64,000 nucleotides of DNA, taken from positions 989,882-1,053,881 of the forward strand of contig NZ_JANFPI010000001.1 of NCBI RefSeq assembly GCF_026552795.1. Direction: 5' to 3'. Each line of letters opens with the position of its first letter. The first letter of the stretch is position 1. Position numbers and translations under genes: made by a program. Source of the DNA: Ectorhizobium quercum. Lineage in GTDB: Bacteria; Pseudomonadota; Alphaproteobacteria; Rhizobiales; Rhizobiaceae. Below are positions 37,821 through 47,506 of this stretch, piece by piece. The notes under the pieces were generated by a model that was not told where the DNA came from, made no database searches, and was given only the letters and a program-made list of their open reading frames with translations.

Positions 37821-38260
37821 TGAAGCATGTCGATATCTTCACCGACGGCGCCTGTTCCGGCAATCCCGGCCCCGGCGGCTGGGGCGCGGTCCTGCGCTAT
37901 GGCGAGGTCGAGAAGGAATTGTGCGGCGGCGAGGCCGAGACGACCAACAACCGCATGGAGCTGATGGCGGCGATCTCGGCCCTGAACGCCCTGAAGTCGC
38001 CTTGCGAGGTCGATCTCTATACCGACAGCGCCTATGTGAAGGACGGCATTTCCAAGTGGATTTTCGGCTGGAAGAAGAACGGCTGGAAGACCGCCGACAG
38101 GAAGCCGGTCAAGAATGCCGAACTCTGGCAGGCGCTGGAGGAGGCCCGCGGCCGCCACAAGGTGACGCTGCACTGGGTCAAGGGACATGCCGGCCACCCC
38201 GAGAACGAGCGCGCGGACGAGCTTGCCCGGCGCGGCATGGAGCCCTACAGAAGAAAGTAG
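37820..38260 (+). CDS. rnhA: Ribonuclease HI
   Basis: 146 residues. Cleaves the RNA strand of RNA-DNA hybrids. The four active-site acids are in [32 protein letters not shown] and ENERADELA. The basic protrusion [16 protein letters not shown] is present, as in E. coli RNase HI. The start ATG at 37820 shares a base with the thrB stop. Confidence 0.96.
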   Translation: MKHVDIFTDGACSGNPGPGGWGAVLRYGEVEKELCGGEAETTNNRMELMAAISALNALKSPCEVDLYTDSAYVKDGISKWIFGWKKNGWKTADRKPVKNAELWQALEEARGRHKVTLHWVKGHAGHPENERADELARRGMEPYRRK

Positions 38261-38309
38261 CGGTTCCGGGGGCTCTGCCCGGAACCGGTTCAAACAGGAG
38301 AAGCCGACG

Positions 38310-38618
38310 ATGATCCTGCACTGCGTGTTTCTACGTCTCAAGGCTGCGACGACGGCGGAGGAGAAAGAGGCGCTCTATCGCGATGTCGCGAGCCTCAAGA
38401 GCGTGATCCCGGGTGTCGCCAGCATCAAGGCCGGCCCGAACGTCTCGCCGGAGCATCTCGACGGCGGTTTCCTCGACGGTTTCGTCGTGACCTTCGACAC
38501 CACGGACGCCCGCGACCGCTATCTCGCCCATCCCGCGCACCGCGCCGTCAGCGAGCGGATCGTCCAGTCGCTGGATGGCGGGCTGGCCGGCATCATCGTC
38601 TACGATATCGAGATGTGA
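38310..38618 (+). CDS. Dabb (stress-responsive A/B barrel) family protein
   Basis: 102 residues, one dimeric alpha-beta barrel: HCVFLRLKAATTAEEKEALY, then LDGGFLDGFVVTFDTTDARDRYLAHPAHRAVSE. The family covers olivetolic acid cyclase-like and stress proteins in plants; bacterial members are mostly uncharacterised. Preceded by CAGGAGAAG. Same strand as rnhA with a 49-bp gap. Confidence 0.85.
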   Translation: MILHCVFLRLKAATTAEEKEALYRDVASLKSVIPGVASIKAGPNVSPEHLDGGFLDGFVVTFDTTDARDRYLAHPAHRAVSERIVQSLDGGLAGIIVYDIEM

Positions 38619-38651
38619 GACGGAGCGGGGTCCGTGCCTTCGTATTCACCA

Positions 38652-38748
38652 CCTCTCCTTCGTCACCCTCGGCCTTGAGCCGAGGGTCCACGCCGCAAGC
38701 GGCGCGGTGGATGGTCGGGTCAGGCCCGACCATGACGAAAGAGAGCGA
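38652..38748. repeat. Intergenic palindromic repeat, family R1 copy B
   Basis: About 97 bp, the inverted counterpart of 17858-17953. It contains three neat hairpins in a row: CCTCGGC/GCCGAGG, CGCCGC/GCGGCG and GGTCGGG/CCCGACC. It sits between the convergent Dabb and peroxiredoxin genes. Confidence 0.8.
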
Positions 38749-38817
38749 TGAGCCGATTATCGGCTGCTTGAGGCGCGGGCCTTGCATCCCGCGCCTTCGC
38801 GTTTCCGCCGGAACGGC

Positions 38818-39303
38818 TCAGAGCTGCTCGAGGATGGACGAGGCGCTGGAGACCGTGGCCTGACCGGGGTTTTCCTCGACGGCGATGTGCTTCACCACGC
38901 CGTCGTCGACGATCATCGCGTAGCGCTTGGAGCGCACGCCGAGGCCGCCGCCGGAAAGGTCGATATCGAGGCCGAGCGCCTTGGTGAAGGAGGCGTCCCA
39001 GTCGGCCAGGAAGCGGATCTTGCCGAAGCCGCCGGAGGCCTGCGCCCAGGCACTCATGACGTGCCAGTCGTTGACGGCGACTACGGCGACGTCGTCGATG
39101 CCCTTCTCGACGAGCAGGTTGTAGTTTTCGACATAGCCGGGCAGGTGGTTCAGGGTGCAGGTCGGCGTGAAGGCGCCCGGCACCGCGAACAGCACCACCT
39201 TCTTGCCCTTGAAGAGCTGTTCGGTGGTGATCTCGGCCGGGCCGTCCGCCGTCTTTTCCTTGAAGGTCGCGGCCGGGATCGTGTCGCCGATGGCAATGGT
39301 CAT
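38818..39303 (-). CDS. Peroxiredoxin, Prx5 type
   Basis: 161 residues. The peroxidatic Cys is in VPGAFTPTCTLNHLPGY (about residue 49), the mark of the Prx5/AhpE-like class. FLADWDASFTKALGLDIDLSGGGLGVRSKRYAMIVDDG is the C-terminal family block. It reduces hydrogen or alkyl peroxides, likely with glutaredoxin or thioredoxin. Convergent with the Dabb gene. Confidence 0.93.
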   Translation of the reverse strand: MTIAIGDTIPAATFKEKTADGPAEITTEQLFKGKKVVLFAVPGAFTPTCTLNHLPGYVENYNLLVEKGIDDVAVVAVNDWHVMSAWAQASGGFGKIRFLADWDASFTKALGLDIDLSGGGLGVRSKRYAMIVDDGVVKHIAVEENPGQATVSSASSILEQL

Positions 39304-39373
39304 GATAGTCGTCTCCTCGATTGGAGCGCGGCCGGGAAGCCGCGCTTTGCTCTCAAGGGACTATAGGTTGACG

Positions 39374-40177
39374 TCAGTCAAAAACAAGCGGCGTTTCCAT
39401 CGCGCGCTGGCCGGAGACGGCAAGAAGCGTCCACGTCTTGCCCGAAAGCGTGTAGCCGCGCGGAAGTTCCTCGACGCGGAAGATCGCGTAGGTGTCGGAC
39501 TTGCCCCCCTGTTCGAGCGAGGGGTCGAGATAGACGTAGCCTTCCGGGCCGGTCAGGTAGAAGGCGGGCCAGTCCCCGGCCTCGGGCAGGCGGACGGGAA
39601 CGGTCACGGTCCGGCCGTCCGCGCCGATGCGCGGCTTGCTAGCGAAGAAGTCGGCCGAAGGCGCTTCGGGCAGGCGGGCCTCGGCCTTTTGCACCACGGC
39701 CTCCGCCTCGCTGCCCGCCCCTTGCAGCGGCACCTCGAACTCGGCCTGGAAGGGAATGCAGATTTCCTTGCAGATGCCGATGAAGGCGCTGGCCTTGAGC
39801 GTTCCGGTCTTCGCGTTTCCCTTGAGGGTGAAGGGCAGGGCGACGGGCCCGTCGTAACCGATGTCGCGCACGCCGTTCTGCCGGAAGGTCTTGGGCGGCG
39901 GAAAGCGCAGGGCGTCGAGCGAGAGCCCGCTTTCCGGCGCGATCGTGATCTGCGGCGGCGTCCCCGCATCGCCCGGCTCGCGCCAGTAGGTGATCCAGCC
40001 CGCCGTCGGCTCGATTTCGAGCGCGCCGCGGATGTGGCCGTCGGCGTCCGGCGGCAGGACGACGATGCGCATGCGCGCACCGGGATTTTCCGCCCAGCCG
40101 GAGATGCCCGCATCCGCAAGGGCGGGAAACAGGAGGAAGGAAACGAGGAGAGTGAGCGCGCGCATCGTTGTTTTCAT
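39374..40177 (-). CDS. Secreted stand-alone DsbD N-terminal-like domain protein
   Basis: 267 residues. A Sec signal peptide (LTLLVSFLLFPALADA-GI) and a DsbD alpha-type domain with WITYWREPGDAGTPP and the redox pair GICKEICIPFQ (CxxxC). Full DsbD/ScsB proteins add a membrane core and a thioredoxin domain; both are absent here. It may carry reductant or be a ScsB-like sensor in the periplasm. Same strand and 70 bp upstream of the peroxiredoxin gene, which fits a redox role. Confidence 0.82.
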   Translation of the reverse strand: MKTTMRALTLLVSFLLFPALADAGISGWAENPGARMRIVVLPPDADGHIRGALEIEPTAGWITYWREPGDAGTPPQITIAPESGLSLDALRFPPPKTFRQNGVRDIGYDGPVALPFTLKGNAKTGTLKASAFIGICKEICIPFQAEFEVPLQGAGSEAEAVVQKAEARLPEAPSADFFASKPRIGADGRTVTVPVRLPEAGDWPAFYLTGPEGYVYLDPSLEQGGKSDTYAIFRVEELPRGYTLSGKTWTLLAVSGQRAMETPLVFD

Positions 40178-40340
40178 GCCGCGGCTTTAGCGCATCGCCG
40201 CGCCGCTCTCCAGTCTCCGCGGCATGCCGGCCGATCATTTTCCGTTGATTCGGGTTGATTGACGCTGCCGGATGCCGCATCCTGCATGAACGGGTCACGA
40301 AGCCGCCTGAGGCCAGGCCGCGGCCCGAACGGAGGCATGG

Positions 40341-40946
40341 ATGACCCTGTCGACGCTTGTGGACAAGAGAGAGCGCGGTTTTCTCGACGGCCATTTCCTG
40401 ATCGCCATGCCCAGCATGGAGGATCACAATTTCTCGCGTGCCGTCGTCTATATCTGCGCCCATACGCAGGAAGGCGCTATGGGCTTCATCATCAACCGCT
40501 CCCAGGCATTGAGCTTTACGGATGTCCTGCTGCATCTCGACATGGTGGGGGACGACGAGGCGATCCGCCTGCCGGAAAGCGCCCGGCGGTTCCCGATCCA
40601 GAGCGGCGGTCCGGTGGAGACCGGGCGCGGTTTCGTCCTGCACAGCGACGACTATTCCAGCGAGTCGTCCATTCCCGTCAGCGACGAGATTTCGCTGACC
40701 GCCACGCTCGACATCGTCCGCGCCATTTCGGGCGGCAGGGGGCCGCGCAAGGCCGCCATGCTGCTCGGCTATTCCGGCTGGGGTCCGGGGCAGCTGGAAC
40801 GCGAGATCTCGTCCAACGGCTGGCTGACCTGCCCGGCCGATGAGCGGTTGATCTTCGACACGCCGCTGGAGGCGAAGTACGATCAGGCGCTGGCGCTTCT
40901 GGGTATCAACCCCGCGATGCTGTCGCGCGAGGCCGGCCACGCCTGA
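40341..40946 (+). CDS. YqgE/AlgH family protein
   Basis: 201 residues. Signature parts are [48 protein letters not shown], and [14 protein letters not shown]. Widely conserved protein of unknown biochemical role (AlgH in Pseudomonas affects alginate regulation). GGAGG precedes the ATG. Confidence 0.93.
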   Translation: MTLSTLVDKRERGFLDGHFLIAMPSMEDHNFSRAVVYICAHTQEGAMGFIINRSQALSFTDVLLHLDMVGDDEAIRLPESARRFPIQSGGPVETGRGFVLHSDDYSSESSIPVSDEISLTATLDIVRAISGGRGPRKAAMLLGYSGWGPGQLEREISSNGWLTCPADERLIFDTPLEAKYDQALALLGINPAMLSREAGHA

Positions 40947-41038
40947 TCCCGCGAGGGCCCGGAACCAAATCGAATCTGCCGCGTTCTCCTTTCGACCATC
41001 GCATAACGCGATGGAACGAACAGAGGAGAAACACAGCG

Positions 41039-41230
41039 ATGGGTAGCACCTCCGACAAGATCAAGGGTACCGCCAACGAAGTGGCGGGCAAGACCAAGAA
41101 GGCCGTCGGCAAGGCGACCGACAATCCCAAGCTCCAGGCCAAGGGCGCTGTGCAGGAAGGCAAGGGCAAGGCCCAGGTCGCCACCGGCAAGGCGAAGGAC
41201 ACGTTGAAGAACGCGGTCGACCGTCTGTAA
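41039..41230 (+). CDS. CsbD family small stress protein
   Basis: 63 residues, Lys/Ala/Gly-rich (IKGTANEVAGKTKKAVGKAT, QAKGAVQEGKGKAQ), typical of CsbD, a general-stress protein family whose role is unknown. AGAGGAGAAAC lies just upstream. Followed by a long imperfect hairpin. Confidence 0.9.
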   Translation: MGSTSDKIKGTANEVAGKTKKAVGKATDNPKLQAKGAVQEGKGKAQVATGKAKDTLKNAVDRL

Positions 41231-41254
41231 CAGTTCCCCCGCTTCGGCGGGTTC

Positions 41255-41321
41255 CGCCGCCGGCTCTCGCACCCCAAGGCCGCTCCCCTACGGCCTTGCG
41301 GGTGTGCGAAAGCCGGCGGCG
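41255..41321 (+). terminator. Long imperfect stem-loop after csbD
   Basis: CGCCGCCGGCT (41255-41265) pairs with AGCCGGCGGCG (41311-41321). An inner helix continues with TCGCAC/GTGCGA and AAGGCCG/CGGCCTT. A separate small hairpin CCCGC-TTC-GCGGG precedes it. No T-run follows; it may end or stabilise the csbD transcript. Confidence 0.5.
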
Positions 41322-41370
41322 TTACCGTATTCCGGTTTCATTTCCGTCTTCTTCGATACTGGAGATCGCC

Positions 41371-42465
41371 ATGAGATTGTTCGCCTGCGATGCCTGCGGT
41401 CATACAATTCATTTCGACAATCGGTCCTGCGTCAATTGCGGCCACAATCTCGGCTTTGTTCCCGAGCGTCTGGCAATGCACGCGCTCGAACAGGGCGATG
41501 ACGGGGCCTTGCGACCGGTGAACGAGCCGCAGGCCGCGCCGCTTCTGATGTGCGCCAACGCCGCCGCCGATATCTGCAACTGGACGGTGCCTGTCGGTGG
41601 AACGGACGGCTTCTGCCTCGCCTGCCGGCATAACCGTCTCGTTCCCAACACGGATACGCCGCAGGGGCTGGACCGCTGGCGGCGCATCGGCCAGGCGCAG
41701 CGGCACCTGTTCTATTCGATCCTAAAGCTGAACCTGCCGCATCCGACGCGCATGGAGGACCCGCAGGGCGGGCTGGTCTTCGACCTGCTGGAGGACCAGA
41801 TCGACGACAACGGCAACACCGTCGCGGCGATGACGCTGCATGACGAAGGGCGGATCGCCATCCGTGCGGCCGAGGCCGACGACGCGGTGCGTGTGGCCGC
41901 CAAGGAGAACATGGACGAGCCCTATCGCACCATGCTCGGCCATTTCCGCCACGAGGTCGGCCATTTCATCTGGAACAAACTGGTGCGCGACGTCGGACGG
42001 CTGGAGGAATGCCGAGCCGTCTTCGGCGACGAGCGGCAGGACTACGCCGCCGCGCTCCAGTATCATTACGAAAACGGCCCGCCGCTCGGCTGGCAGCAGA
42101 CCTATATCTCCTCCTACGCGACGACCCATCCCTGGGAGGATTTCGCGGAATGCTTCGCGCATTATCTCCACATCGCCGATACGCTGGAAACCGCCCATGC
42201 CTTCGGGATCGCCATCGATCCGCGCGGCCATGAGGAAATGGCCGTCGAGGTCGCCTTCGATCCTTACCGGGCGACCAGCGCCGCGCAGCTCGTCGCCGCC
42301 TGGGTGCCGCTCTCCGTCGCCATCAATTCGATTCAGCGCAGTCTGGGCGAGGGCGACATCTACCCCTTCGTGCTGACGCCGGCGGTCACGGCGAAGCTCG
42401 AATATATCCACCAGCTCGTGCAGGGGCAGGCGAATGCCGCGACCCTGCCGGTCCAGGCGGCATGA
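41371..42465 (+). CDS. Zinc-ribbon metallopeptidase family protein (DUF2248-like)
   Basis: 364 residues. The N-terminus is a zinc ribbon (CDACGHTIHFDNRSCVNCGHNLGF) with two CxxC pairs, plus later Cys pairs in MCANAA-DICNWT and FCLACRHN. The rest is a predicted zinc peptidase with HEVGHFIWNKL (HExxH) and a downstream Glu-rich WEDFAECFAHYLHI that resembles the third-ligand helix. Known only as a putative zinc-binding metallopeptidase; substrate unknown. GGAG precedes the ATG at 41371. Confidence 0.85.
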   Translation: MRLFACDACGHTIHFDNRSCVNCGHNLGFVPERLAMHALEQGDDGALRPVNEPQAAPLLMCANAAADICNWTVPVGGTDGFCLACRHNRLVPNTDTPQGLDRWRRIGQAQRHLFYSILKLNLPHPTRMEDPQGGLVFDLLEDQIDDNGNTVAAMTLHDEGRIAIRAAEADDAVRVAAKENMDEPYRTMLGHFRHEVGHFIWNKLVRDVGRLEECRAVFGDERQDYAAALQYHYENGPPLGWQQTYISSYATTHPWEDFAECFAHYLHIADTLETAHAFGIAIDPRGHEEMAVEVAFDPYRATSAAQLVAAWVPLSVAINSIQRSLGEGDIYPFVLTPAVTAKLEYIHQLVQGQANAATLPVQAA

Positions 42466-42576
42466 CGCATCGGATTTGAATATGGCGGGCGGCGTACAGC
42501 AGCCCGCCGGGAGCCGGAAGAAGCCGGGCGAAGCTCGGCCCCGTCTAGGACAACAGAGCCCGACCGGCGCCGGCGC

Positions 42577-45492
42577 TCAGGCGCGCTTCTGTTGCAGGAA
42601 GCGTTCCTTCAGAAGCCTGAGGATCGAATCCGGGCTCATCGGCGCGCCGAACAGGAAGCTCTGTCCGTAGTCGCAGCCCATGCGGGCGAGATCGGCCACG
42701 TCCTCGGGCGCCTCGATGCCTTCCGCCACGACCTGCATCTTCATTTCCCGCGCCATCGAAATCACCGAACGCAGCATGATGCCGCGCTTTTCGCCCATGT
42801 CGTCGTTGAGCAGCGCCTTGTCCAGCTTGATCGTGTCGAAGGGGAAGCGGGTGAGATAGGCGAGCGACGAATAGCCGGTGCCGAAATCGTCGAGCGCTAG
42901 GGAAAGTCCCATTTCCTTGAGCTTGTCGAGCACGAGGCGGGCCTGTTCGGGGTTTTCCATCACCACGCTTTCGGTCAGCTCCAGCTTCAGCCGCTCGGGC
43001 TTGCACTGGGTCTTCGACAGCGCCGAGCGCACGTCGGTGCACAGTTCGCTGTTGAGCAACTGGGCGCTGGAAACGTTAACCGACAGGAAGATCGGCAGTT
43101 CGCCGGTCTGGTTCTCCCACGACATCAGGTCGGTGCAGGCCCGTTCCAGGGCGAAGGCGCCGAGCGCGCCGATCATGCCGGACAGTTCGGCGATCGGAAC
43201 GAATTCGATCGGCGGGATCTGGCCGCGCTTGGGGTGTTCCCAGCGCATCAGCGCCTCGAAACCGGCGATCTCGCCGTCCGAAAGGCGGATGATCGGCTGG
43301 TAGACCATCGACAGTTCGCGCCGGTCGAGCGCGCGCCGCAGGTCGGTCTCGAGCTGGAGACGGTCGGCGCCGGTGTTGCGGAAGGCCGGGCGGAACGGCT
43401 CCACCCGGTTTCCGCCGGCCCGCTTGGCACGGTACATGGCCAGTTCCGCATCGGCCAGAAGGTCGCTGGCATGCGCCTGCTGGTCGACGAAGGAGGCTAG
43501 CCCGATGGAGGCCGTCAGGATGATCTCGCGGCCGGCGAAGTTGATCGGCACCATGATCGCCTTGGAGATCGCGTCGGCGAAATCCGCGACCTTCACGGGG
43601 TCGTTTTCCGATACGAGGATCAGGCCGAACTGGTCGCCGGAAAGCCGGGCCAGCGTGTCCTGCGGGCGCAGCAGGCGGCGCAGGCGGCGCGTCAGCGCGA
43701 TCAGGATATTGTCGCCCGCCGCGATGCCGAGCGCGTCGTTGACGTGCTTGTAGCGGTCGATGTCGATGGACATGACGGTCGGCTTGACGCCGCTCGACGG
43801 AGCGATGGCGATGACCGATTGCAGGCGGTCGAGGAAGAGCTGGCGGTTCGGCAGGCCGGTCAGGTTGTCGTGCAGCGCATCGGCCAGCAGCCGGTCGATG
43901 GAGTTCTTCTGCTCGGTCACGTCGATGATGGTGCCGACGCAGCGGATGACCTCGCCGGTTGCGCCGACCACCGGCCGGGCGCGGATCTTCAGCCAGTGGA
44001 AATGGCCGTCCTCGGCGCGGATGCGGAATTCGTGGTTGAGCCGGCCCTTGCGGTGTTCCAGCAGCACGTCCAGCGTGGCGCGGAAGCGGTCGCGGTCGTC
44101 GGGGTGAAGGCGCGGCACCCAGTTGCGCACGGGGCCGTGCATGGTGCCGGGCTCCAGGCCGAGGCGGCCGGAAATGTCCGGCGTCGTCACCACCCGGTCA
44201 CGCGCCACGTCCCAGTCGAACACGGTGTCGCCGGAGCCGGTCAGCGCCAGCGCCTGCCGCTCGAGATCGGAGAACAGCCCCTGCGAATAGGCGCCGCCGG
44301 CAAACGCGTGCTGCATCACGGTGAAGCCGATGAGCAGCACGATCAGCACGAGGCCGCCGCCGAGCGCCGGCTGGATGATGTCGTTGTCGAGCCGGCCCGT
44401 CACCGTCAGCCAGGCGCCGAACAGCCACACGAGGATGAGCGCCCAGGCCGGCACCAGCAGGATGGCGCGGTCGTAGCGGTTGAAACCGAGATAGACGATC
44501 AGCACGATGCCGGCGGTGGCCGTCAGCGCGAAGGACAGGCGCGCGATGCCGGCGGCGATGGACGGGTCGTAGATTGCCACGCCGAACAGCAGCGCCAGCC
44601 CGATGATCCACGCGAAGGTGACGTAGGAAAGATGCGTGTGCCAGCGGTTCAGGTTCAGATAGGTGAAGAGCAGGATCACCAGGCTGGAGGCCAGCGCCAC
44701 CTCGGCCGAGGCCCGCCATATCTTCTGGTCGCCGGAGGTGATGCTGATGAGCTTTTCGAGAAAGCCGAAGTCGATGCAGACATAGGCCAGCACTGCCCAT
44801 GCCAGCGCCGCGGCGGCCGGCAGCATGGAGGTGCCCTTCACGACGAAGAGGATCGTCAGGAACATGGCCAGAAGGCCGGAAATGCCCAGCACGATGCCGC
44901 GATAGAGCGTGAGCGAGTTAACCGTGTCCTTGTAGGCGTCAGGCTCCCACAGGTAGAGCTGCGGCAGGTCGGGCGAGGACAGTTCGGCGACGAAGGTGAT
45001 GACGGAGCCGGGGTTCAGCGTGATGCGGAACACATCGGAATCGGGGCTGGGCAGCCGGTCGAGCGCGAAGCCCTCGGACGGGGTGATGGCGCTGACGCGC
45101 TGCGAGCCGAGGTCCGGCCAGAACAGTTTCGAGCCGACGAGACGGAAATGCGGCGCGACGATCACCCGTTCGAGCTGCTCGTCGGAAACGTTGGCGAGCG
45201 CGAAGACGGCCCAGTCGCCGTGATGGTCCTCTGTCGCCGAGCGCACCTCGATGCGGCGACGGATGCCGTCGGCGCCGGCGGCGGTGGAGACCTGGAACGC
45301 CTCGCCCTGGTTGGCATAGACCTCGGTGGTCGCCGTCAGGTTCAGCGCGGTGTCCTCGCGCGAAATCTTCACCGGCTCCACGGCGAATGCCGGGCGCGCG
45401 GCGGCAAGCGCCATGACGAGGGCTGCGGCCAGCAGGAAGAGGGCCGCAAGGCCCCTGCCGTTCAGGGCGGCCTGAAACCGACGCGCCATCAT
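42577..45492 (-). CDS. rgsP: RgsP-like seven-TM PAS-GGDEF-EAL protein with degenerate GGDEF
   Basis: 971 residues. A signal peptide, a periplasmic beta-rich sensor (about 35-200), about seven membrane segments (about 205-430), PAS (about 440-545), GGDEF (about 560-720) and EAL (about 725-970). The cyclase motif reads SGDQF, so it should not make c-di-GMP; the EAL site looks complete (FEALMRW, NVSSAQ, LTESVV, LDDFGTGY, IKLDK, AEGIE). The architecture matches RgsP, which supports unipolar growth in Sinorhizobium meliloti. Its start overlaps the GNAT stop as ATGA, last gene of thrC-M16-GNAT-rgsP. Confidence 0.8.
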   Translation of the reverse strand: MMARRFQAALNGRGLAALFLLAAALVMALAAARPAFAVEPVKISREDTALNLTATTEVYANQGEAFQVSTAAGADGIRRRIEVRSATEDHHGDWAVFALANVSDEQLERVIVAPHFRLVGSKLFWPDLGSQRVSAITPSEGFALDRLPSPDSDVFRITLNPGSVITFVAELSSPDLPQLYLWEPDAYKDTVNSLTLYRGIVLGISGLLAMFLTILFVVKGTSMLPAAAALAWAVLAYVCIDFGFLEKLISITSGDQKIWRASAEVALASSLVILLFTYLNLNRWHTHLSYVTFAWIIGLALLFGVAIYDPSIAAGIARLSFALTATAGIVLIVYLGFNRYDRAILLVPAWALILVWLFGAWLTVTGRLDNDIIQPALGGGLVLIVLLIGFTVMQHAFAGGAYSQGLFSDLERQALALTGSGDTVFDWDVARDRVVTTPDISGRLGLEPGTMHGPVRNWVPRLHPDDRDRFRATLDVLLEHRKGRLNHEFRIRAEDGHFHWLKIRARPVVGATGEVIRCVGTIIDVTEQKNSIDRLLADALHDNLTGLPNRQLFLDRLQSVIAIAPSSGVKPTVMSIDIDRYKHVNDALGIAAGDNILIALTRRLRRLLRPQDTLARLSGDQFGLILVSENDPVKVADFADAISKAIMVPINFAGREIILTASIGLASFVDQQAHASDLLADAELAMYRAKRAGGNRVEPFRPAFRNTGADRLQLETDLRRALDRRELSMVYQPIIRLSDGEIAGFEALMRWEHPKRGQIPPIEFVPIAELSGMIGALGAFALERACTDLMSWENQTGELPIFLSVNVSSAQLLNSELCTDVRSALSKTQCKPERLKLELTESVVMENPEQARLVLDKLKEMGLSLALDDFGTGYSSLAYLTRFPFDTIKLDKALLNDDMGEKRGIMLRSVISMAREMKMQVVAEGIEAPEDVADLARMGCDYGQSFLFGAPMSPDSILRLLKERFLQQKRA

Positions 45493-46103
45493 GAGGAGGC
45501 GCTTCGCCCGTCTTGGCGGTCGTTTTCCGCAATCAGGGAAAACATCAGGTGGTCGCGCCACTCGCCGTTTATTTTCAGATATTTGCGCAAAAGACCTTCC
45601 CGTTCGAAACCAGACTTCTCCAAAAGTCTTATGCTTCTTTCGTTATCCGGAATACAGGCTGCTTCGATCCTGTGCAACCGGAGACCCTCGAAGATGTAAG
45701 GTATTACGAGCCGAACTGCGGCGAACATATGACCTTTGCCCGCATGAACCGCACCCATCCAGTATCCGATCATGCAATTCTGCGCCGCGCCCTTGCGGAT
45801 ATGGCCGATGGTGATGCCGCCGAGCAGCGTCATGTCGCGGCTGTCGAAGATGAAGAGCGGTACGGAAAGCCCGGAGGCGTATTCCTGCCGGTTGCGGCTG
45901 ACGCGCACGCGGAAACTGGCCTCGGTCAGTTCGTCGCTGCGCCATGTCGGCTCCCAGGGCTGGAGGAAGGCACGGCTGGCGTGGCGTAGACGGTGCCATT
46001 GCCTGAAGTCGCCGTAATCGGGCAACCGCAGGACAAGGGTGCCGTCTGCGAGTTCAGGATAGTCCGGCTGCCGCGACAGAAAGCGGAAGACCGATCTCGC
46101 CAT
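45489..46103 (-). CDS. GNAT N-acetyltransferase, RimJ-like
   Basis: 204 residues. Acetyl-CoA site is GYWMGAVHAGKGHMFAAVRLV, then NERSIRLLEKSGFEREGLLRKYLKINGEWRDHLMFSLI, the RimJ/RimL C-terminal pattern. It may acetylate a protein N-terminus, as RimJ does for ribosomal protein S5, but specificity cannot be read. GGGAGG lies before the ATG. Between the M16 gene and rgsP. Confidence 0.88.
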   Translation of the reverse strand: MARSVFRFLSRQPDYPELADGTLVLRLPDYGDFRQWHRLRHASRAFLQPWEPTWRSDELTEASFRVRVSRNRQEYASGLSVPLFIFDSRDMTLLGGITIGHIRKGAAQNCMIGYWMGAVHAGKGHMFAAVRLVIPYIFEGLRLHRIEAACIPDNERSIRLLEKSGFEREGLLRKYLKINGEWRDHLMFSLIAENDRQDGRSASS

Positions 46104-46204
46104 TCATCCAACCTCCCGCTGCCGCACCGCTCGCGGTTCTGGATGCGCGGCAGGCACTGCATAGATTTGACTCGCGGCTTCTTCGAGCGCGCCTTGGCCT
46201 GAAA

Positions 46205-47506
46205 TTACGCTTTCGCGCGCGAAAGTGAAGAGAGTATATCGGACGGTCCCGCCAGTTTGCCGAGCGGCCCGATGGCGGAGACCGTCGGGTTGCCCGAGAA
46301 GAACAGCCGTCCGGCCAGATCCGTCAGCCGGTCGGGCGTGATCGCGGCCAGCCGGTCGAGGATTTCCTGGTTGGGGATGGTGCGGCCGTAGAGGATCGCC
46401 TGCCGGGCGATCTGCCCGGCCCGGGCAACGGGGCTTTCCTGCGCCATCAGAAGTTGGGCGCGGGTCTGAGCGCGGGCGCGGTCGATCTCTTCCTGGCCGA
46501 TGCTGTCGGCGGCGCGCGCCAGTTCGACGGCGATCACCTCGACCAGCTCGGCCAGGTCGTCCTCGCCCGTGGCGGCATGGACGCCGAAGATGCCGCTGTC
46601 CGAGAAGGACCAGTGGAAGGCGTAGACCGAATAGCACAGGCCGCGTTTTTCCCGCACTTCCTGGAAGAGCCGGGAGGACATGCCGCCGCCAAGGATGTTG
46701 GCGAGGATCTGCGAGGCGTAGAAGTCGCGCGCGTGGTAGGCGATGCCCTCGAAGCCGATCAGCACCTGCGCGTCCATCAGGTCGCGCTCCTCGCGGCTGT
46801 CGCCGCCGGTGTAGCGCGCCTTCTCGATCTCGGCCGTGGCGTCCGTCCCGGTCGGCAGGGCGGCGAACCGCTCCTCGACCTGCCGGACGAAGGCGTCGTG
46901 ATCGATGGCGCCGGCGCCGACGACATACATCCGGTCGGTCGTGTAGTTGCGGGAAAGATAGGCGCGCAGGTCGCCGGTCGTGAAGCCGTTGACCGTCTCC
47001 GGCGTTCCGAGGATGGAGCGGCCAAGCGTCTGGTCCTTGAAGGCCGTCGCCGAGAAATGGTCGAACACCACGTCGTCGGGCATGTCGTCGGCGGCGCCGA
47101 TTTCCTGGAGGATGACGTTCTTCTCGCGGACGAGTTCGTCCTCGTCGAAGGTCGATTCGGTCAGGATGTCGGCGAGGATGTCGACGGCGAGCGGCACGTC
47201 CTCCTTCAGCACGCGGGCATAATAGGAGGTGGTTTCCGTCGAGGTGGCGGCATTGAGTTCGCCGCCGGCGTTCTCGATCTCCTCGGCGATCTGCCGGGCG
47301 TTGCGCCGCTTCGTTCCCTTGAAGGCCATGTGTTCGAGAAGATGGGCGAGCCCGTGCTCGTTCGCCGTCTCGTCGCGCGAGCCGGATCGCACCCACACAC
47401 CGAGCGCCGCGCTTTCCAGATGCGGCATCCGCTCGGTCACGACCGTCAGGCCGGAGGGAAGGCGCGTACAGTTGATGTTCGGGTTCGCAGCGGTTGCCTG
47501 GTCCAT
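46205..47506 (-). CDS. M16 family metallopeptidase (processing-peptidase-like)
   Basis: 433 residues, the size of mitochondrial beta-processing peptidase-like bacterial enzymes. The inverted zinc motif HxxEH is in HLLEHMAFKGT, with the distal Glu about 75 residues on. GLCYSVYAFHWSFSDSG is the glycine-rich substrate loop. It should cleave short peptides; substrate unknown. The start at 47506 shares a base with the thrC stop. Confidence 0.93.
   Translation of the reverse strand: MDQATAANPNINCTRLPSGLTVVTERMPHLESAALGVWVRSGSRDETANEHGLAHLLEHMAFKGTKRRNARQIAEEIENAGGELNAATSTETTSYYARVLKEDVPLAVDILADILTESTFDEDELVREKNVILQEIGAADDMPDDVVFDHFSATAFKDQTLGRSILGTPETVNGFTTGDLRAYLSRNYTTDRMYVVGAGAIDHDAFVRQVEERFAALPTGTDATAEIEKARYTGGDSREERDLMDAQVLIGFEGIAYHARDFYASQILANILGGGMSSRLFQEVREKRGLCYSVYAFHWSFSDSGIFGVHAATGEDDLAELVEVIAVELARAADSIGQEEIDRARAQTRAQLLMAQESPVARAGQIARQAILYGRTIPNQEILDRLAAITPDRLTDLAGRLFFSGNPTVSAIGPLGKLAGPSDILSSLSRAKA

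Noticed and set aside
41255..41321. Riboswitch upstream of the zinc peptidase
   Set aside because: The structure is a simple long hairpin that fits a csbD 3' end; no known riboswitch core.
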